From an uncultured Saprospiraceae bacterium (GTDB lineage: Bacteria > Bacteroidota > Bacteroidia > Chitinophagales > Saprospiraceae): a stretch of 64,000 bases of DNA. The notes beneath the pieces were generated by a model. The model was not told where the DNA came from and did no database searches. It saw nothing but the letters and a program-made list of their open reading frames with translations. The translations under genes and the position numbers were made by a program. Numbering within the stretch: the first letter of the stretch is position 1; each line of letters opens with the position of its first letter. The stretch spans positions 1 through 64,000 of the forward strand of contig CALGAW010000060.1 of NCBI GenBank assembly GCA_937959115.1, given 5' to 3'. This document shows positions 37,751 to 45,639 of the stretch, in pieces.

Positions 37751-40700
37751 TTACTTAGGAATACTGGAAAATACTCCATTGTTATATGACCACAAGACTT
37801 TATCGGCCCCATTGATATCACCATCCAAATTGAAATCTTCTGGATAGTAGATGTTCGAGTTGCCATTTTCTCCTTGCCATAAAATATTGTCGGCACCAGT
37901 GATCTCATAACCGGACGGGAGACTTTGGTCAGCGTTTGCCGCATAGAGTAACCAGTTGTTACCATTAGGCGTCTGTCCTAGTCCACCACTGCCAGAATAA
38001 CTATTTGCCGCTCTAAAGTCATAAGTCATCATTCCGTTTACAATAGGAACGGGTGTAGGACTCATAGCAGGTAGATGATTACGGTGTTCTACAACAACAT
38101 AAAGATCCGTGATTGAAACGTCCAGTACGGCTGATAGATTTGTCGCTGTTGTACCATCTTCCAGCAGTAGAACAGCACCCTTCGCTACCTCATCAATAGC
38201 CAATGGAGATGTTCGCAGGCTTACTAACACCCAATCAACTGCTTGAGCAGGAGTTGAGGTATTGGTCTCCATTCCAGGATAATTCCAAGGAGGTGCGTTG
38301 TACGGTTGACTTGATGGTATTAAACTTAATGAGTTTAGCAAAGTAGTCATCTTATTTTGTCCGTCAAATGGTCCTTCTAAAAACAGTTGGACATCGCACT
38401 CTACCGTTTGGGTAGTGGAAACCGGTGTTACTGATAGACAAAGCGTAGGTCGATCAGCGATATCCACACTTTCACCTGACTTGAAGGACACGTCGTTTCC
38501 AGATGTATGGGACAGGATGATGGAGTAATCTCCACCAACTGTAACACCAGTCAAGGGCCAAGTGTAAGTTGTGTTTAGTGCATATGCTTGTGTCAATTCA
38601 CCTAGTAAGCCATTGGCTGCAGGTTTGTTTGCATTCGTAATCGTCGTTTCTGTCCAATTGTTGGTTGCACCTTCTTCCACCATAATTCTACCAGTACCAG
38701 CATCTGTTCCTACTGTTAGTTGCAATTCTGCAGCAGTTACTGTTCCTGAAATATTGCTTAAATCATACATTAGATAGGCGACACGATTGTTGATTTCGAC
38801 GCGCAACTCTGCATTGTTGATACGAGTTCCACCCGCTCCTTGCAAGTAGGCATCATGAATCGGTTCAAGACAGATTATGGCAGGTTGTATCGAGCCAGCA
38901 CAGATACAGTCAGTCGTATAAACGTCGTTACTAGTAGCAGGGTTATTATCATTACATGGTGTGCCTATCAATGTGTCATCAAAGTTTGGACATACATCAT
39001 CTGCATCACATACAGAATCATTATCCGTATCTTCAAATGTACCGGTACAATTACAGCTGTTATCATAAACGTCATTAATTGTGCAATCGTCTGAATCATT
39101 ACAAGGAGTTCCTGCAGTGCAGTTAACTATGAAATCTACCCAGTTGACATCCATTAAGTATCCAGCGCCAACTCCATTGAATCGGAGAGACATAATTTGT
39201 ATACCAGGTTTTACAAGGGTGGTGTCAAATGTAAATGTCTGAAAAATCTCATAACCACCTGTATTCGGTACTACAAAATTTGCTATTGGATTTCCGTTCA
39301 TTAGAAGATCAACATTACCACCAGTAGCTGAGGCACCTCTCAATCTTACAGTGTAGTCACCAGGTTGAACGTCGACTAAGTATCTAGTGGAATCTCCATT
39401 ATTTATAAACCCAACTTTAGTACCCGAACCATCAGCAGTGGCTACATTTTGTATGCCGCTTTGCTCAAAATAACTTTCAGCTTCTATCACACCAGGAACA
39501 GGTTGAGCAGGAATACCTACACAAGCACAACTTCCATTTAACTTATCAAAATAGGTGTTAGGGTCATTATCATTACAAGCAGCTCCAACTGTACAGCCAC
39601 CAGGATTACAATTCGTTTGAGGATTGCTAGTGTTGGTAGGGTTAGCAGCACCTGGCAAGAACATCACAATTCTATCTACCTGATGGTACTGAGAACGTCC
39701 AGAAATCTGAAGGGTGTAAATGCCTGGATTGTCAAACTGAGCATAGATTGCATGTGGATCATTATCACTGGTAAACGTACTCCAAGACCAGTTCAATGCG
39801 CCTCCCGCCCATGCTTTAAACCAACCTGCTGCTCCGCCACCATTTGGCACTGGAGTTTTGCCTGATCCTTTTGGATAGACTCTACTTCCTCCTGCTTTTT
39901 CACCATAAAAGTCATCGGCATCTGGGAATTTAAGCCAAGTGTCATTGTGCTCAGTGGAATTTGTACCAAACCCAACTCTATTTCTCCATTGAACTCTGTA
40001 GGTTCCTGGAGTATTAATTGTAATAGAAGTTTCTACCACACCATTCCCAGGAGTATTGAAGTAGTTTTGTCCTCTCCATTCGATGTATCCAGTACCGGTA
40101 TACCCTGGGACAGTTGTTTCAAGGATCCAATCCGTTCCTGAGATATCAAGACTTTCCGTTTCTATGACAACCATTCCATTGACTTCCTCAAATCCATCAC
40201 AATTGGTGATTAAAGCTGCCCAGTCATTTCCATCTGGTGCCGAGATCGAGTTCGTAACTGGAGCGGTAGTGCTTTGCATCACACCATTTCTAGGATTGTA
40301 CCATTGTACGACCCAGTTTCCAGCGGGAAGGTTAATGTTTGTAGAGCCGCCTGATGGCATATAAACAGCATAAACTTCGTTGTTTTTTTCAAACACATAG
40401 TCAGAACCATTAGCGGTACGACCATCATTTGCAACCATCTCATGAAATGGCAAATAATCTTGGAAAAATTTCAAGGCGAAGTTAGCATCTGTATATTTTT
40501 GATCTCTTGACCGGTGATCTTGGCAAGTTAAATCTGTGCATCCTGTTTGATAGCCATAGTAAAACTCTGCACCAGCAGCACCTGCCATTAAGGAGTTCCA
40601 AACAACTTTATGCCGTACATTTTTTCTGTTATTCGGGTCTCTATCCACACCAATTACAGCATTTCCTGGTTCATCTAGAGCGACCACCCATTTCTTATTG

Positions 40701-42010
40701 GCATTCCTTGAGTTATTAATCCAGTTCGTCAATACTCCTCTAATCTCATTGTAATTAGGGTCTGAGGTTTGGATCGAAGCACCATCGACATTAAAATTGG
40801 GGCCTAGATGGTTGTTATATCGATTCCAGTTAGTGTTTCCTGGGTAGGTGTGATAGACAACGATATGGTCATACGGGTCTACTGCCTTGATGTAGTCAGC
40901 GGTAGCACTAATGACATTGTTAGGAATGGTAATCTCTTCACTTAGATTCCAGTTTAAGGCAAGGTGATGACCAAAACGGGCGATCAATTCTCTGTAGTAG
41001 ACCCGCCTTTCTCTGCCGAAGGCATTACCGTCCATGATGTTATCATTCTCAGTTTCTAAGGTTTTGAAGTGCATGTACATTCCTTTTTTGTCCCCATACT
41101 CCATAACTTTTTCCCATTGGGCAAGCCTAGAGACGTCAAACCTATCATGGTGGACGCCGTTATTCCATTGTTGAGCGTCATTATAGCCGTTATAAGTTCC
41201 TTCGTTCACTTTTAGTAAGTGAGGGAATACATTCTCATCATCACCGTGCAGACTTAATGTAAGGAAGGAGAAGACGTTCATTCCTTTATCGGAAAGATAT
41301 TTTATTGCTCCAAGCATTTCGGTTCCTTGACCGTTTTTCCAAGTATAAGCTGAGGCATCGGCAGCATTGTAGTCACCAGCATGTGGTGCCCATGTTTTTC
41401 TTCGATTACCTCTATTCGGTACGGCATCAAAATCATTGTAAGCAAACATGTTTTCAGGAGCATCTGCGCCCATTTTAACGAAGTATTCACCAGTTTCTTG
41501 ATATTGAAGGTAATGTTGGCCTACGTATTCCATTCTTCCTTTTCCACGATGGTCTCTACCCGTTTTATTGGTGGCAGCTACATTAAATGTGCCTGTCTCT
41601 CCATCCATAAATCCAGCGGGTGAGCCAGCTGTGGCGTTTGTGCTTAGTGCTACATCAGTTCCTTGACGGAAAGAAGCGGTATAGGTCCAAGTTCCTGTTT
41701 TGTCTGGTGCAAAGTGCACGAGCCATTTATTGCCACTTGTAGAGCTAGAATTGGCTGCATTTCCATCGGCTGCATAATAGCCGGGCACGTTGTAGCTTGT
41801 TGTACCGTTTGTGAAAGTGACTTGAAGTCTGTAGTTAGTAAATGGATTTGGGTTTGCAGTTTCAGAGGTGTTTGGACCATCAAACGACACGGTGACTTTG
41901 TGCCATTTTCTTAGCTCTCCGCTAACAGTACCTGCAAAACACAGTTGAGAAGAAAATAGGAATAGGGTTATCCAAGACCAAATGTTGATCCGTTGGGTTA
42001 AGTTAATCAT
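37751..42010 (-). CDS. DUF5060-type putative polysaccharide hydrolase, copy 2
   Basis: 1419 residues, the same domain order as copy 1 and long identical stretches by eye in the DUF5060, catalytic and C-terminal parts. The putative acid/base Glu is in LNWNLSEE and the nucleophile Glu in WVVALDEPG. Differences concentrate in the loop after the acid/base site (EITIPNNVI versus ECHLSAGVI), in the segment following the nucleophile, and in the linker cysteines; they might change substrate specificity. Signal peptide ends in QLCFAG. The likely role is breakdown of an algal or other complex polysaccharide outside the cell. Confidence 0.9.
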   Translation of the reverse strand: MINLTQRINIWSWITLFLFSSQLCFAGTVSGELRKWHKVTVSFDGPNTSETANPNPFTNYRLQVTFTNGTTSYNVPGYYAADGNAANSSSTSGNKWLVHFAPDKTGTWTYTASFRQGTDVALSTNATAGSPAGFMDGETGTFNVAATNKTGRDHRGKGRMEYVGQHYLQYQETGEYFVKMGADAPENMFAYNDFDAVPNRGNRRKTWAPHAGDYNAADASAYTWKNGQGTEMLGAIKYLSDKGMNVFSFLTLSLHGDDENVFPHLLKVNEGTYNGYNDAQQWNNGVHHDRFDVSRLAQWEKVMEYGDKKGMYMHFKTLETENDNIMDGNAFGRERRVYYRELIARFGHHLALNWNLSEEITIPNNVISATADYIKAVDPYDHIVVYHTYPGNTNWNRYNNHLGPNFNVDGASIQTSDPNYNEIRGVLTNWINNSRNANKKWVVALDEPGNAVIGVDRDPNNRKNVRHKVVWNSLMAGAAGAEFYYGYQTGCTDLTCQDHRSRDQKYTDANFALKFFQDYLPFHEMVANDGRTANGSDYVFEKNNEVYAVYMPSGGSTNINLPAGNWVVQWYNPRNGVMQSTTAPVTNSISAPDGNDWAALITNCDGFEEVNGMVVIETESLDISGTDWILETTVPGYTGTGYIEWRGQNYFNTPGNGVVETSITINTPGTYRVQWRNRVGFGTNSTEHNDTWLKFPDADDFYGEKAGGSRVYPKGSGKTPVPNGGGAAGWFKAWAGGALNWSWSTFTSDNDPHAIYAQFDNPGIYTLQISGRSQYHQVDRIVMFLPGAANPTNTSNPQTNCNPGGCTVGAACNDNDPNTYFDKLNGSCACVGIPAQPVPGVIEAESYFEQSGIQNVATADGSGTKVGFINNGDSTRYLVDVQPGDYTVRLRGASATGGNVDLLMNGNPIANFVVPNTGGYEIFQTFTFDTTLVKPGIQIMSLRFNGVGAGYLMDVNWVDFIVNCTAGTPCNDSDDCTINDVYDNSCNCTGTFEDTDNDSVCDADDVCPNFDDTLIGTPCNDNNPATSNDVYTTDCICAGSIQPAIICLEPIHDAYLQGAGGTRINNAELRVEINNRVAYLMYDLSNISGTVTAAELQLTVGTDAGTGRIMVEEGATNNWTETTITNANKPAANGLLGELTQAYALNTTYTWPLTGVTVGGDYSIILSHTSGNDVSFKSGESVDIADRPTLCLSVTPVSTTQTVECDVQLFLEGPFDGQNKMTTLLNSLSLIPSSQPYNAPPWNYPGMETNTSTPAQAVDWVLVSLRTSPLAIDEVAKGAVLLLEDGTTATNLSAVLDVSITDLYVVVEHRNHLPAMSPTPVPIVNGMMTYDFRAANSYSGSGGLGQTPNGNNWLLYAANADQSLPSGYEITGADNILWQGENGNSNIYYPEDFNLDGDINGADKVLWSYNNGVFSSIPK

Positions 42011-42051
42011 CGAGAATTGTTTAGAACGTTCTTAAAATAGCTAATTAAAGG

Positions 42052-42059
42052 CAAAGCTA
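42052..42059 (-). promoter_or_regulatory. Candidate -7 promoter box of DUF5060 copy 2
   Basis: On the minus strand the bases read TAGCTTTG, fitting the Bacteroidota -7 consensus TAnnTTTG, 42 bp before the ATG. No TTG lies at the expected -33 distance, so this is weak. Confidence 0.3.
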
Positions 42060-42376
42060 CGTTTCGAAATAAGTAATTATAAAGGAGGAATTACCTAGTT
42101 GATTTACAATGGTAAATTTAGTAAAAAAAGTTAAGGTGAAATTGCAATCAGTGATTTATTTATTTTTTTATTAAAATTAGTGCTTGATTATAAGTGCTTT
42201 AACTTTATGAAAAGTTAAATAGGTGTCTGGAATGCTCTATAGAATCTAAAACCTAGTCTTTTAAAATGGTTAACCTATTCGATTGGTATTAGTGAAAAAG
42301 AGACTCAAAGATCTATTTATTGAGCACCAATTACTAAATTATGACATAAAACAAACAATTCATTTACAATAATCAT

Positions 42377-42389
42377 TGCAATTTTTGCA
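42377..42389. promoter_or_regulatory. Inverted repeat TGCAATTTTTGCA, copy 1
   Basis: TGCAA and TTGCA separated by TTT. The 15-mer TTGCAATTTTTGCAT occurs here (42376-42390) and again at 42672-42686, both upstream of the tRNA/exb region. The dyad form suggests a protein-binding site. Confidence 0.4.
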
Positions 42390-42672
42390 TTATACTACCA
42401 AACGAAACTTAATTGAAATTAAAAAGAATCTTCCACCAAACTTGCCGCAACCACTTCATTCGGGGAAAGAATTCAAAAATAGCTCAAATCAGGCCTTTTG
42501 AGCCTCCCAAAATTGATTGTTGTTCGATGTTTATAAAAAAGATCGATCAAATAATTGCCTTTCCATTACCATAATATAAATCCTTTGTATTACTTTCAAT
42601 CCATTATTTAGGTAATGCAAATAATTCACATGTGAACAAAATGGTATAAAATTTTGAATTTTAAACATTATT

Positions 42673-42685
42673 TGCAATTTTTGCA
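42673..42685. promoter_or_regulatory. Inverted repeat TGCAATTTTTGCA, copy 2
   Basis: Second copy of the dyad, 37 bp before the tRNA-Ser and therefore inside the probable tRNA promoter region. The two copies are 296 bp apart. Confidence 0.4.
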
Positions 42686-42722
42686 TCTTCCTTTCATATC
42701 ATATCAAAAGGATATGTTTTGA

Positions 42723-42810
42723 GGAGAGTTGGCCGAGTGGTCGAAGGCGCACGCTTGGAAAGCGTGTAAACCTCAAAAGGGTTTCAAGGGTTCGAATCCC
42801 TTACTCTCCA
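42723..42810 (+). tRNA. tRNA-Ser (anticodon GGA)
   Basis: Acceptor stem GGAGAGT / ACTCTCC, D-loop TTGGCCGAGTGGTCGAAGG, anticodon stem CACGC/GCGTG around loop TTGGAAA with anticodon GGA at 42757-42759, a long variable arm (AACCTCAAAAGGGTTT) typical of class II serine tRNA, and T-loop GGGTTCGAATCCC. The CCA end is not encoded; discriminator base is A at 42810. Confidence 0.97.
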
Positions 42811-42903
42811 CGTATTTGAGAAGTAAAAATTAACCGAAAATTGATTTTAAAGAAAGTTAATCTATTATCATTAACCAATTACCACGCATAAATTTTAACA
42901 ATT

Positions 42904-43641
42904 ATGAGAAAATTATTTGCGCCCTTATTAATCCTGGGAATTTCAATGTTATCAACAGTAACAGCATTCGCACAGGATGATGCAGGGCAAACTTTTGGCC
43001 ATCAACAATTAAAGGAATACTTTATTCAAGGTGGATGGAGCTTTATGTCCTTAGTATTAGTTTGTCTAATTCTAGGTCTAGCATTTTGCATAGAGCGTAT
43101 TATTACACTTAATATAGCAGACACTAACACAGACAAGTTATTGGATAGAGTAAATACTGCTCTAGCTGATGGTGATCTTGAATCTGCAAAAGAAATTACA
43201 AAGTCAACTCCTGGCCCTACGGCAAGTATCATGTATGATGGTCTTAAAAGAGCTTCTAATGGTGAAAGCGTAGAAAATATTGAAAAAGCAATTGTTTCTA
43301 ACGGTGCTGTTCAAATGGGACTTTTAGAGAAAGGACTTGTTTGGATCTCTCTTTTTATCGCTATTGCTCCGATGCTTGGATTTATGGGAACAGTAATTGG
43401 TATGATCAAAGCATTTGATAAAATTGCTGAAGTCGGTGATATCTCTCCTGCGATTGTTGCCGGTGGTATTAAAGTTGCCCTTTTAACAACAGTATTTGGT
43501 CTTATTGCTGCAATTATCCTTCAGTTGTTTTACAACTACATTGTTTCAAAAATTGACGGTATTGTTAATAAAATGGAAAGCTCCTCTATCAATTTGGTAG
43601 ATATGCTTGTAGATCACAAATCCATTAGAAGAAACTCTTAA
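42904..43641 (+). CDS. exbB: MotA/TolQ/ExbB proton channel protein
   Basis: 245 residues, with an N-terminal signal-like segment and three further membrane helices (MSLVLVCLILGLAFCIERII; GLVWISLFIAIAPMLGFMGTVIGMI; ALLTTVFGLIAAIILQLFYNYIV). The conserved ExbB/TolQ core APMLGFMGTVIGMIKAF and GGIKVALLTTVFGL is present. With ExbD it forms the inner-membrane proton-driven motor that energises TonB-dependent outer-membrane transport. It is first in a four-gene operon and 93 bp after the tRNA. Confidence 0.95.
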   Translation: MRKLFAPLLILGISMLSTVTAFAQDDAGQTFGHQQLKEYFIQGGWSFMSLVLVCLILGLAFCIERIITLNIADTNTDKLLDRVNTALADGDLESAKEITKSTPGPTASIMYDGLKRASNGESVENIEKAIVSNGAVQMGLLEKGLVWISLFIAIAPMLGFMGTVIGMIKAFDKIAEVGDISPAIVAGGIKVALLTTVFGLIAAIILQLFYNYIVSKIDGIVNKMESSSINLVDMLVDHKSIRRNS

Positions 43642-43654
43642 AAGAAACCAGCGA

Positions 43655-44125
43655 ATGAAAAGCTTATATAATACATTAAATAAACATGGTCAGCTCATAG
43701 CATTCGGTTTTGGAGCACTTATGGTTATCCTATTCCTTGTTTTTGTTTTTTCAGGACTAAGTGGTCTAGGATCCAATCCAACGAATGAAGATTTATATCC
43801 ACTAGGATTATTTGATTTCGGAATTCTTGGTGCAAAATGGATGGCAATCATCGCTGCTATTGCAGCGGTAGTCTTAGAAGTAATGAATATTGCCTCTAGC
43901 CCTAAGTCTGCAATCAGAATGTTGGGTGGACTTGCTGTCATTGCTGTGATTTTCGGTATCGGATACTCTATGTCTTCAGGCGAAATAACGAGCTCTATGA
44001 AGGAGTTTGCTGTTAGTGCTGGAACTGGTAAAATGATCGGTGCCGCAATCTGGACCGCTATTGCCATGGCAGTTGGTGCAGTACTATTGATGGTAGTGTC
44101 AGAATTACAAGGAATCTTTAAATAA
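43655..44125 (+). CDS. Four-helix membrane protein of the exb operon
   Basis: 156 residues with four hydrophobic helices (AFGFGALMVILFLVFVFSG; GAKWMAIIAAIAAVVLEVMNI; MLGGLAVIAVIFGIGYSM; IGAAIWTAIAMAVGAVLLMVVS). It starts 13 bp after exbB and ends 7 bp before exbD. Similar unnamed proteins occur in this position in other Bacteroidota exb operons as far as I recall. It probably modulates or completes the ExbB/ExbD complex, but no function is established from sequence. Confidence 0.9.
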   Translation: MKSLYNTLNKHGQLIAFGFGALMVILFLVFVFSGLSGLGSNPTNEDLYPLGLFDFGILGAKWMAIIAAIAAVVLEVMNIASSPKSAIRMLGGLAVIAVIFGIGYSMSSGEITSSMKEFAVSAGTGKMIGAAIWTAIAMAVGAVLLMVVSELQGIFK

Positions 44126-44132
44126 TAAAATT

Positions 44133-44663
44133 ATGCCCAAAGAACGGCCAGAAATTAACGCCAGCTCAATGGCGGATATTGCGTTTCTTTTATTGATTTT
44201 CTTCCTTGTAACAACTACAATTGATGTCGATAAAGGAATTACGGTGAAGCTGCCACCTTGGTCAGATGAACCGCCTGAAACGCAAAAACTGAAAACCAGA
44301 AATGTGTATTCTGTTTTGGTAAATGCAAATGACGAATTACTTGTCAGAGGTGAACCAATGATGGTTAGAGATTTAAAAGAAAATGCGAAAGTATTTATTA
44401 TAAATCCCCAACGTTTGGAGAATATGTCTGAAAGCCCTAAAAATGCCATCATTTCTTTAAAGAATGACCGTGGTACTTCTTATGGCTCCTATCTTGCTGT
44501 TTACAATGAACTTAAAGCAGCTTATAACGAGATATGGGATGAAAAGGCACAGGAACTTCATGGATCTACCTACGAGGATCTACCTTTTGATAAAAAGAAA
44601 GAACTTCGTGGTAATATTCCCCTAGTAATCTCTGAGGCTGAACCAACTGATTTTGGTGATTAA
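44133..44663 (+). CDS. exbD: Biopolymer transport protein ExbD, first copy
   Basis: 176 residues. The start RPEINASSMADIAFLLLIFFLVTTTID has the TolR/ExbD cytoplasmic tail, the single membrane helix and the conserved aspartate (about 15) needed for proton flow. The periplasmic domain begins GITVKLPPW. A 40-residue insertion (ALNELKAAYNEIWDEKA-type helix after SYGSYLAVYNELK) distinguishes it from copy 2. It acts with ExbB and TonB. Confidence 0.95.
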   Translation: MPKERPEINASSMADIAFLLLIFFLVTTTIDVDKGITVKLPPWSDEPPETQKLKTRNVYSVLVNANDELLVRGEPMMVRDLKENAKVFIINPQRLENMSESPKNAIISLKNDRGTSYGSYLAVYNELKAAYNEIWDEKAQELHGSTYEDLPFDKKKELRGNIPLVISEAEPTDFGD

Positions 44664-44679
44664 TAAACTAAACTGAATT

Positions 44680-45153
44680 ATGTCAAAATTTAGAAAAAAA
44701 CGTGGTAAAACCGTACCTGCGATTTCTACTGCATCCTTACCTGACATTATCTTTATACTTTTGTTCTTCTTTATGGTTGTAACCGTATTGAAAAACTCTG
44801 ACCTAAAGATTGATGTCGTCGTACCAGATGCAACTGAGCTTCAAAAACTCGAGAAGAAATCACTCGTAAGTTATCTATACATTGGAACACCTAAAGAACG
44901 ATATCGTGATAAGTTCGGTAGTGCTCCAAGACTTCAACTCAATGACGCTTTTGCAACTGTTGACGATATTCCACTTTTCCTCGAAAAAGAAAAGTTGAAA
45001 ATCCAAGAACAATTACAACCATTAATGACCGCCTCTCTTAGAGTGGATAAGGAAGTTACCATGGGAATTGTTCAAGATGTTAAAACCAAATTGAGAAAAA
45101 CCGGTCAGTTAAAAGTAAATTACTCCGCGAAACCTAGATCAAAAGACTTATAA
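44680..45153 (+). CDS. exbD: Biopolymer transport protein ExbD, second copy
   Basis: 157 residues; STASLPDIIFILLFFFMVVTVL holds the membrane helix with its conserved Asp (about 23). The periplasmic domain follows (LKIDVVVPDATELQKLEKK ... MGIVQDVKTKLRKTGQLKVNYS). It starts 17 bp after copy 1. Two different ExbD subunits per operon are common in Bacteroidota. Residues 86-147 align without gaps to the decayed copy downstream. Confidence 0.95.
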   Translation: MSKFRKKRGKTVPAISTASLPDIIFILLFFFMVVTVLKNSDLKIDVVVPDATELQKLEKKSLVSYLYIGTPKERYRDKFGSAPRLQLNDAFATVDDIPLFLEKEKLKIQEQLQPLMTASLRVDKEVTMGIVQDVKTKLRKTGQLKVNYSAKPRSKDL

Positions 45154-45197
45154 CCAAATAGTCGAAAGAGATAAGTCATCTCTATACTTGAAAATAT

Positions 45198-45231
45198 AAA
45201 GCCTGCTTCCAGAAATGGAACAGGCTTTTTT
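45198..45231 (+). terminator. Terminator of the exb operon
   Basis: Stem AAAGCCTG / CAGGCTTT, extended by TTCC/GGAA, then six T. It begins 45 bp after exbD copy 2 and separates the live operon from the exbD pseudogene. Confidence 0.88.
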
Positions 45232-45255
45232 GTTTAACCAACTAGTTAAACTATT

Positions 45256-45493
45256 AAAGTAAACAAACCCGTCTCGCAATTGAATGACCAGTTTGCAGAG
45301 CTTGAAGACATCCCACCCTCCCTAGGAGGCCGCGAAGAGAAGACCCCAGAGCATTCAAGGTATATGTCTACGGGGTCACTGAAAGTCGATTAGGAGGCTG
45401 ATATGGGGCTTATGCAGTAAGTCAAAACCCAACTTCGAAACCCTAGACAGTTGAAAGTGAACCGACGCTGCCACAGAAACACGAGACTAATAA
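45256..45493 (+). pseudogene. Decayed third exbD (3' part)
   Basis: Translating in the frame of 45256 gives a 62-codon stretch (45277-45462) that aligns without a single gap to residues 86-147 of the intact ExbD at 44680-45153. I count 31 identical positions, including QLND, DIP, SL.VD, MG, VKT.LR and QLKVN. Two in-frame stops (TAG at 45391, TAA at 45418) and the lack of the N-terminal membrane helix show that it is not functional. Homology fades before 45256 and after about 45493. It lies just beyond the operon terminator, so it is probably the relic of a tandem exbD duplicate. The rest of 45494-45639 has nothing recognisable. Confidence 0.87.
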
Positions 45494-45639
45494 CTGATAT
45501 GTAGTGCTGGGAAATTGCGAATACTGCAGCGAATTGCAATTTACCCTTACTTGTAATTCGCCGTTACAATTTTAGGATATATTAAGATAATCCTTTATTT
45601 TTCTATTCTAAATATCCATATTACTAAATCCTCCAGCCA

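Larger units (their letters stand above)
42060..42722. other. Long intergenic region before tRNA-Ser
   Basis: About 660 bp, very AT-rich, between the start of DUF5060 copy 2 and the tRNA. No coding frame is seen. It contains two copies of an inverted-repeat 13-mer (listed separately) and a small hairpin GCTCAAA/TTTGAGC at 42482-42503 without a T-tract. Confidence 0.5.

Noticed and set aside
33192-42010. Many plus-strand open frames of 60-120 codons opposite the DUF5060 genes
   Set aside because: They are antisense shadows of repetitive glycine/threonine-rich coding sequence, have no family features, and recur at matching places in both paralogues because the sense sequences are similar.
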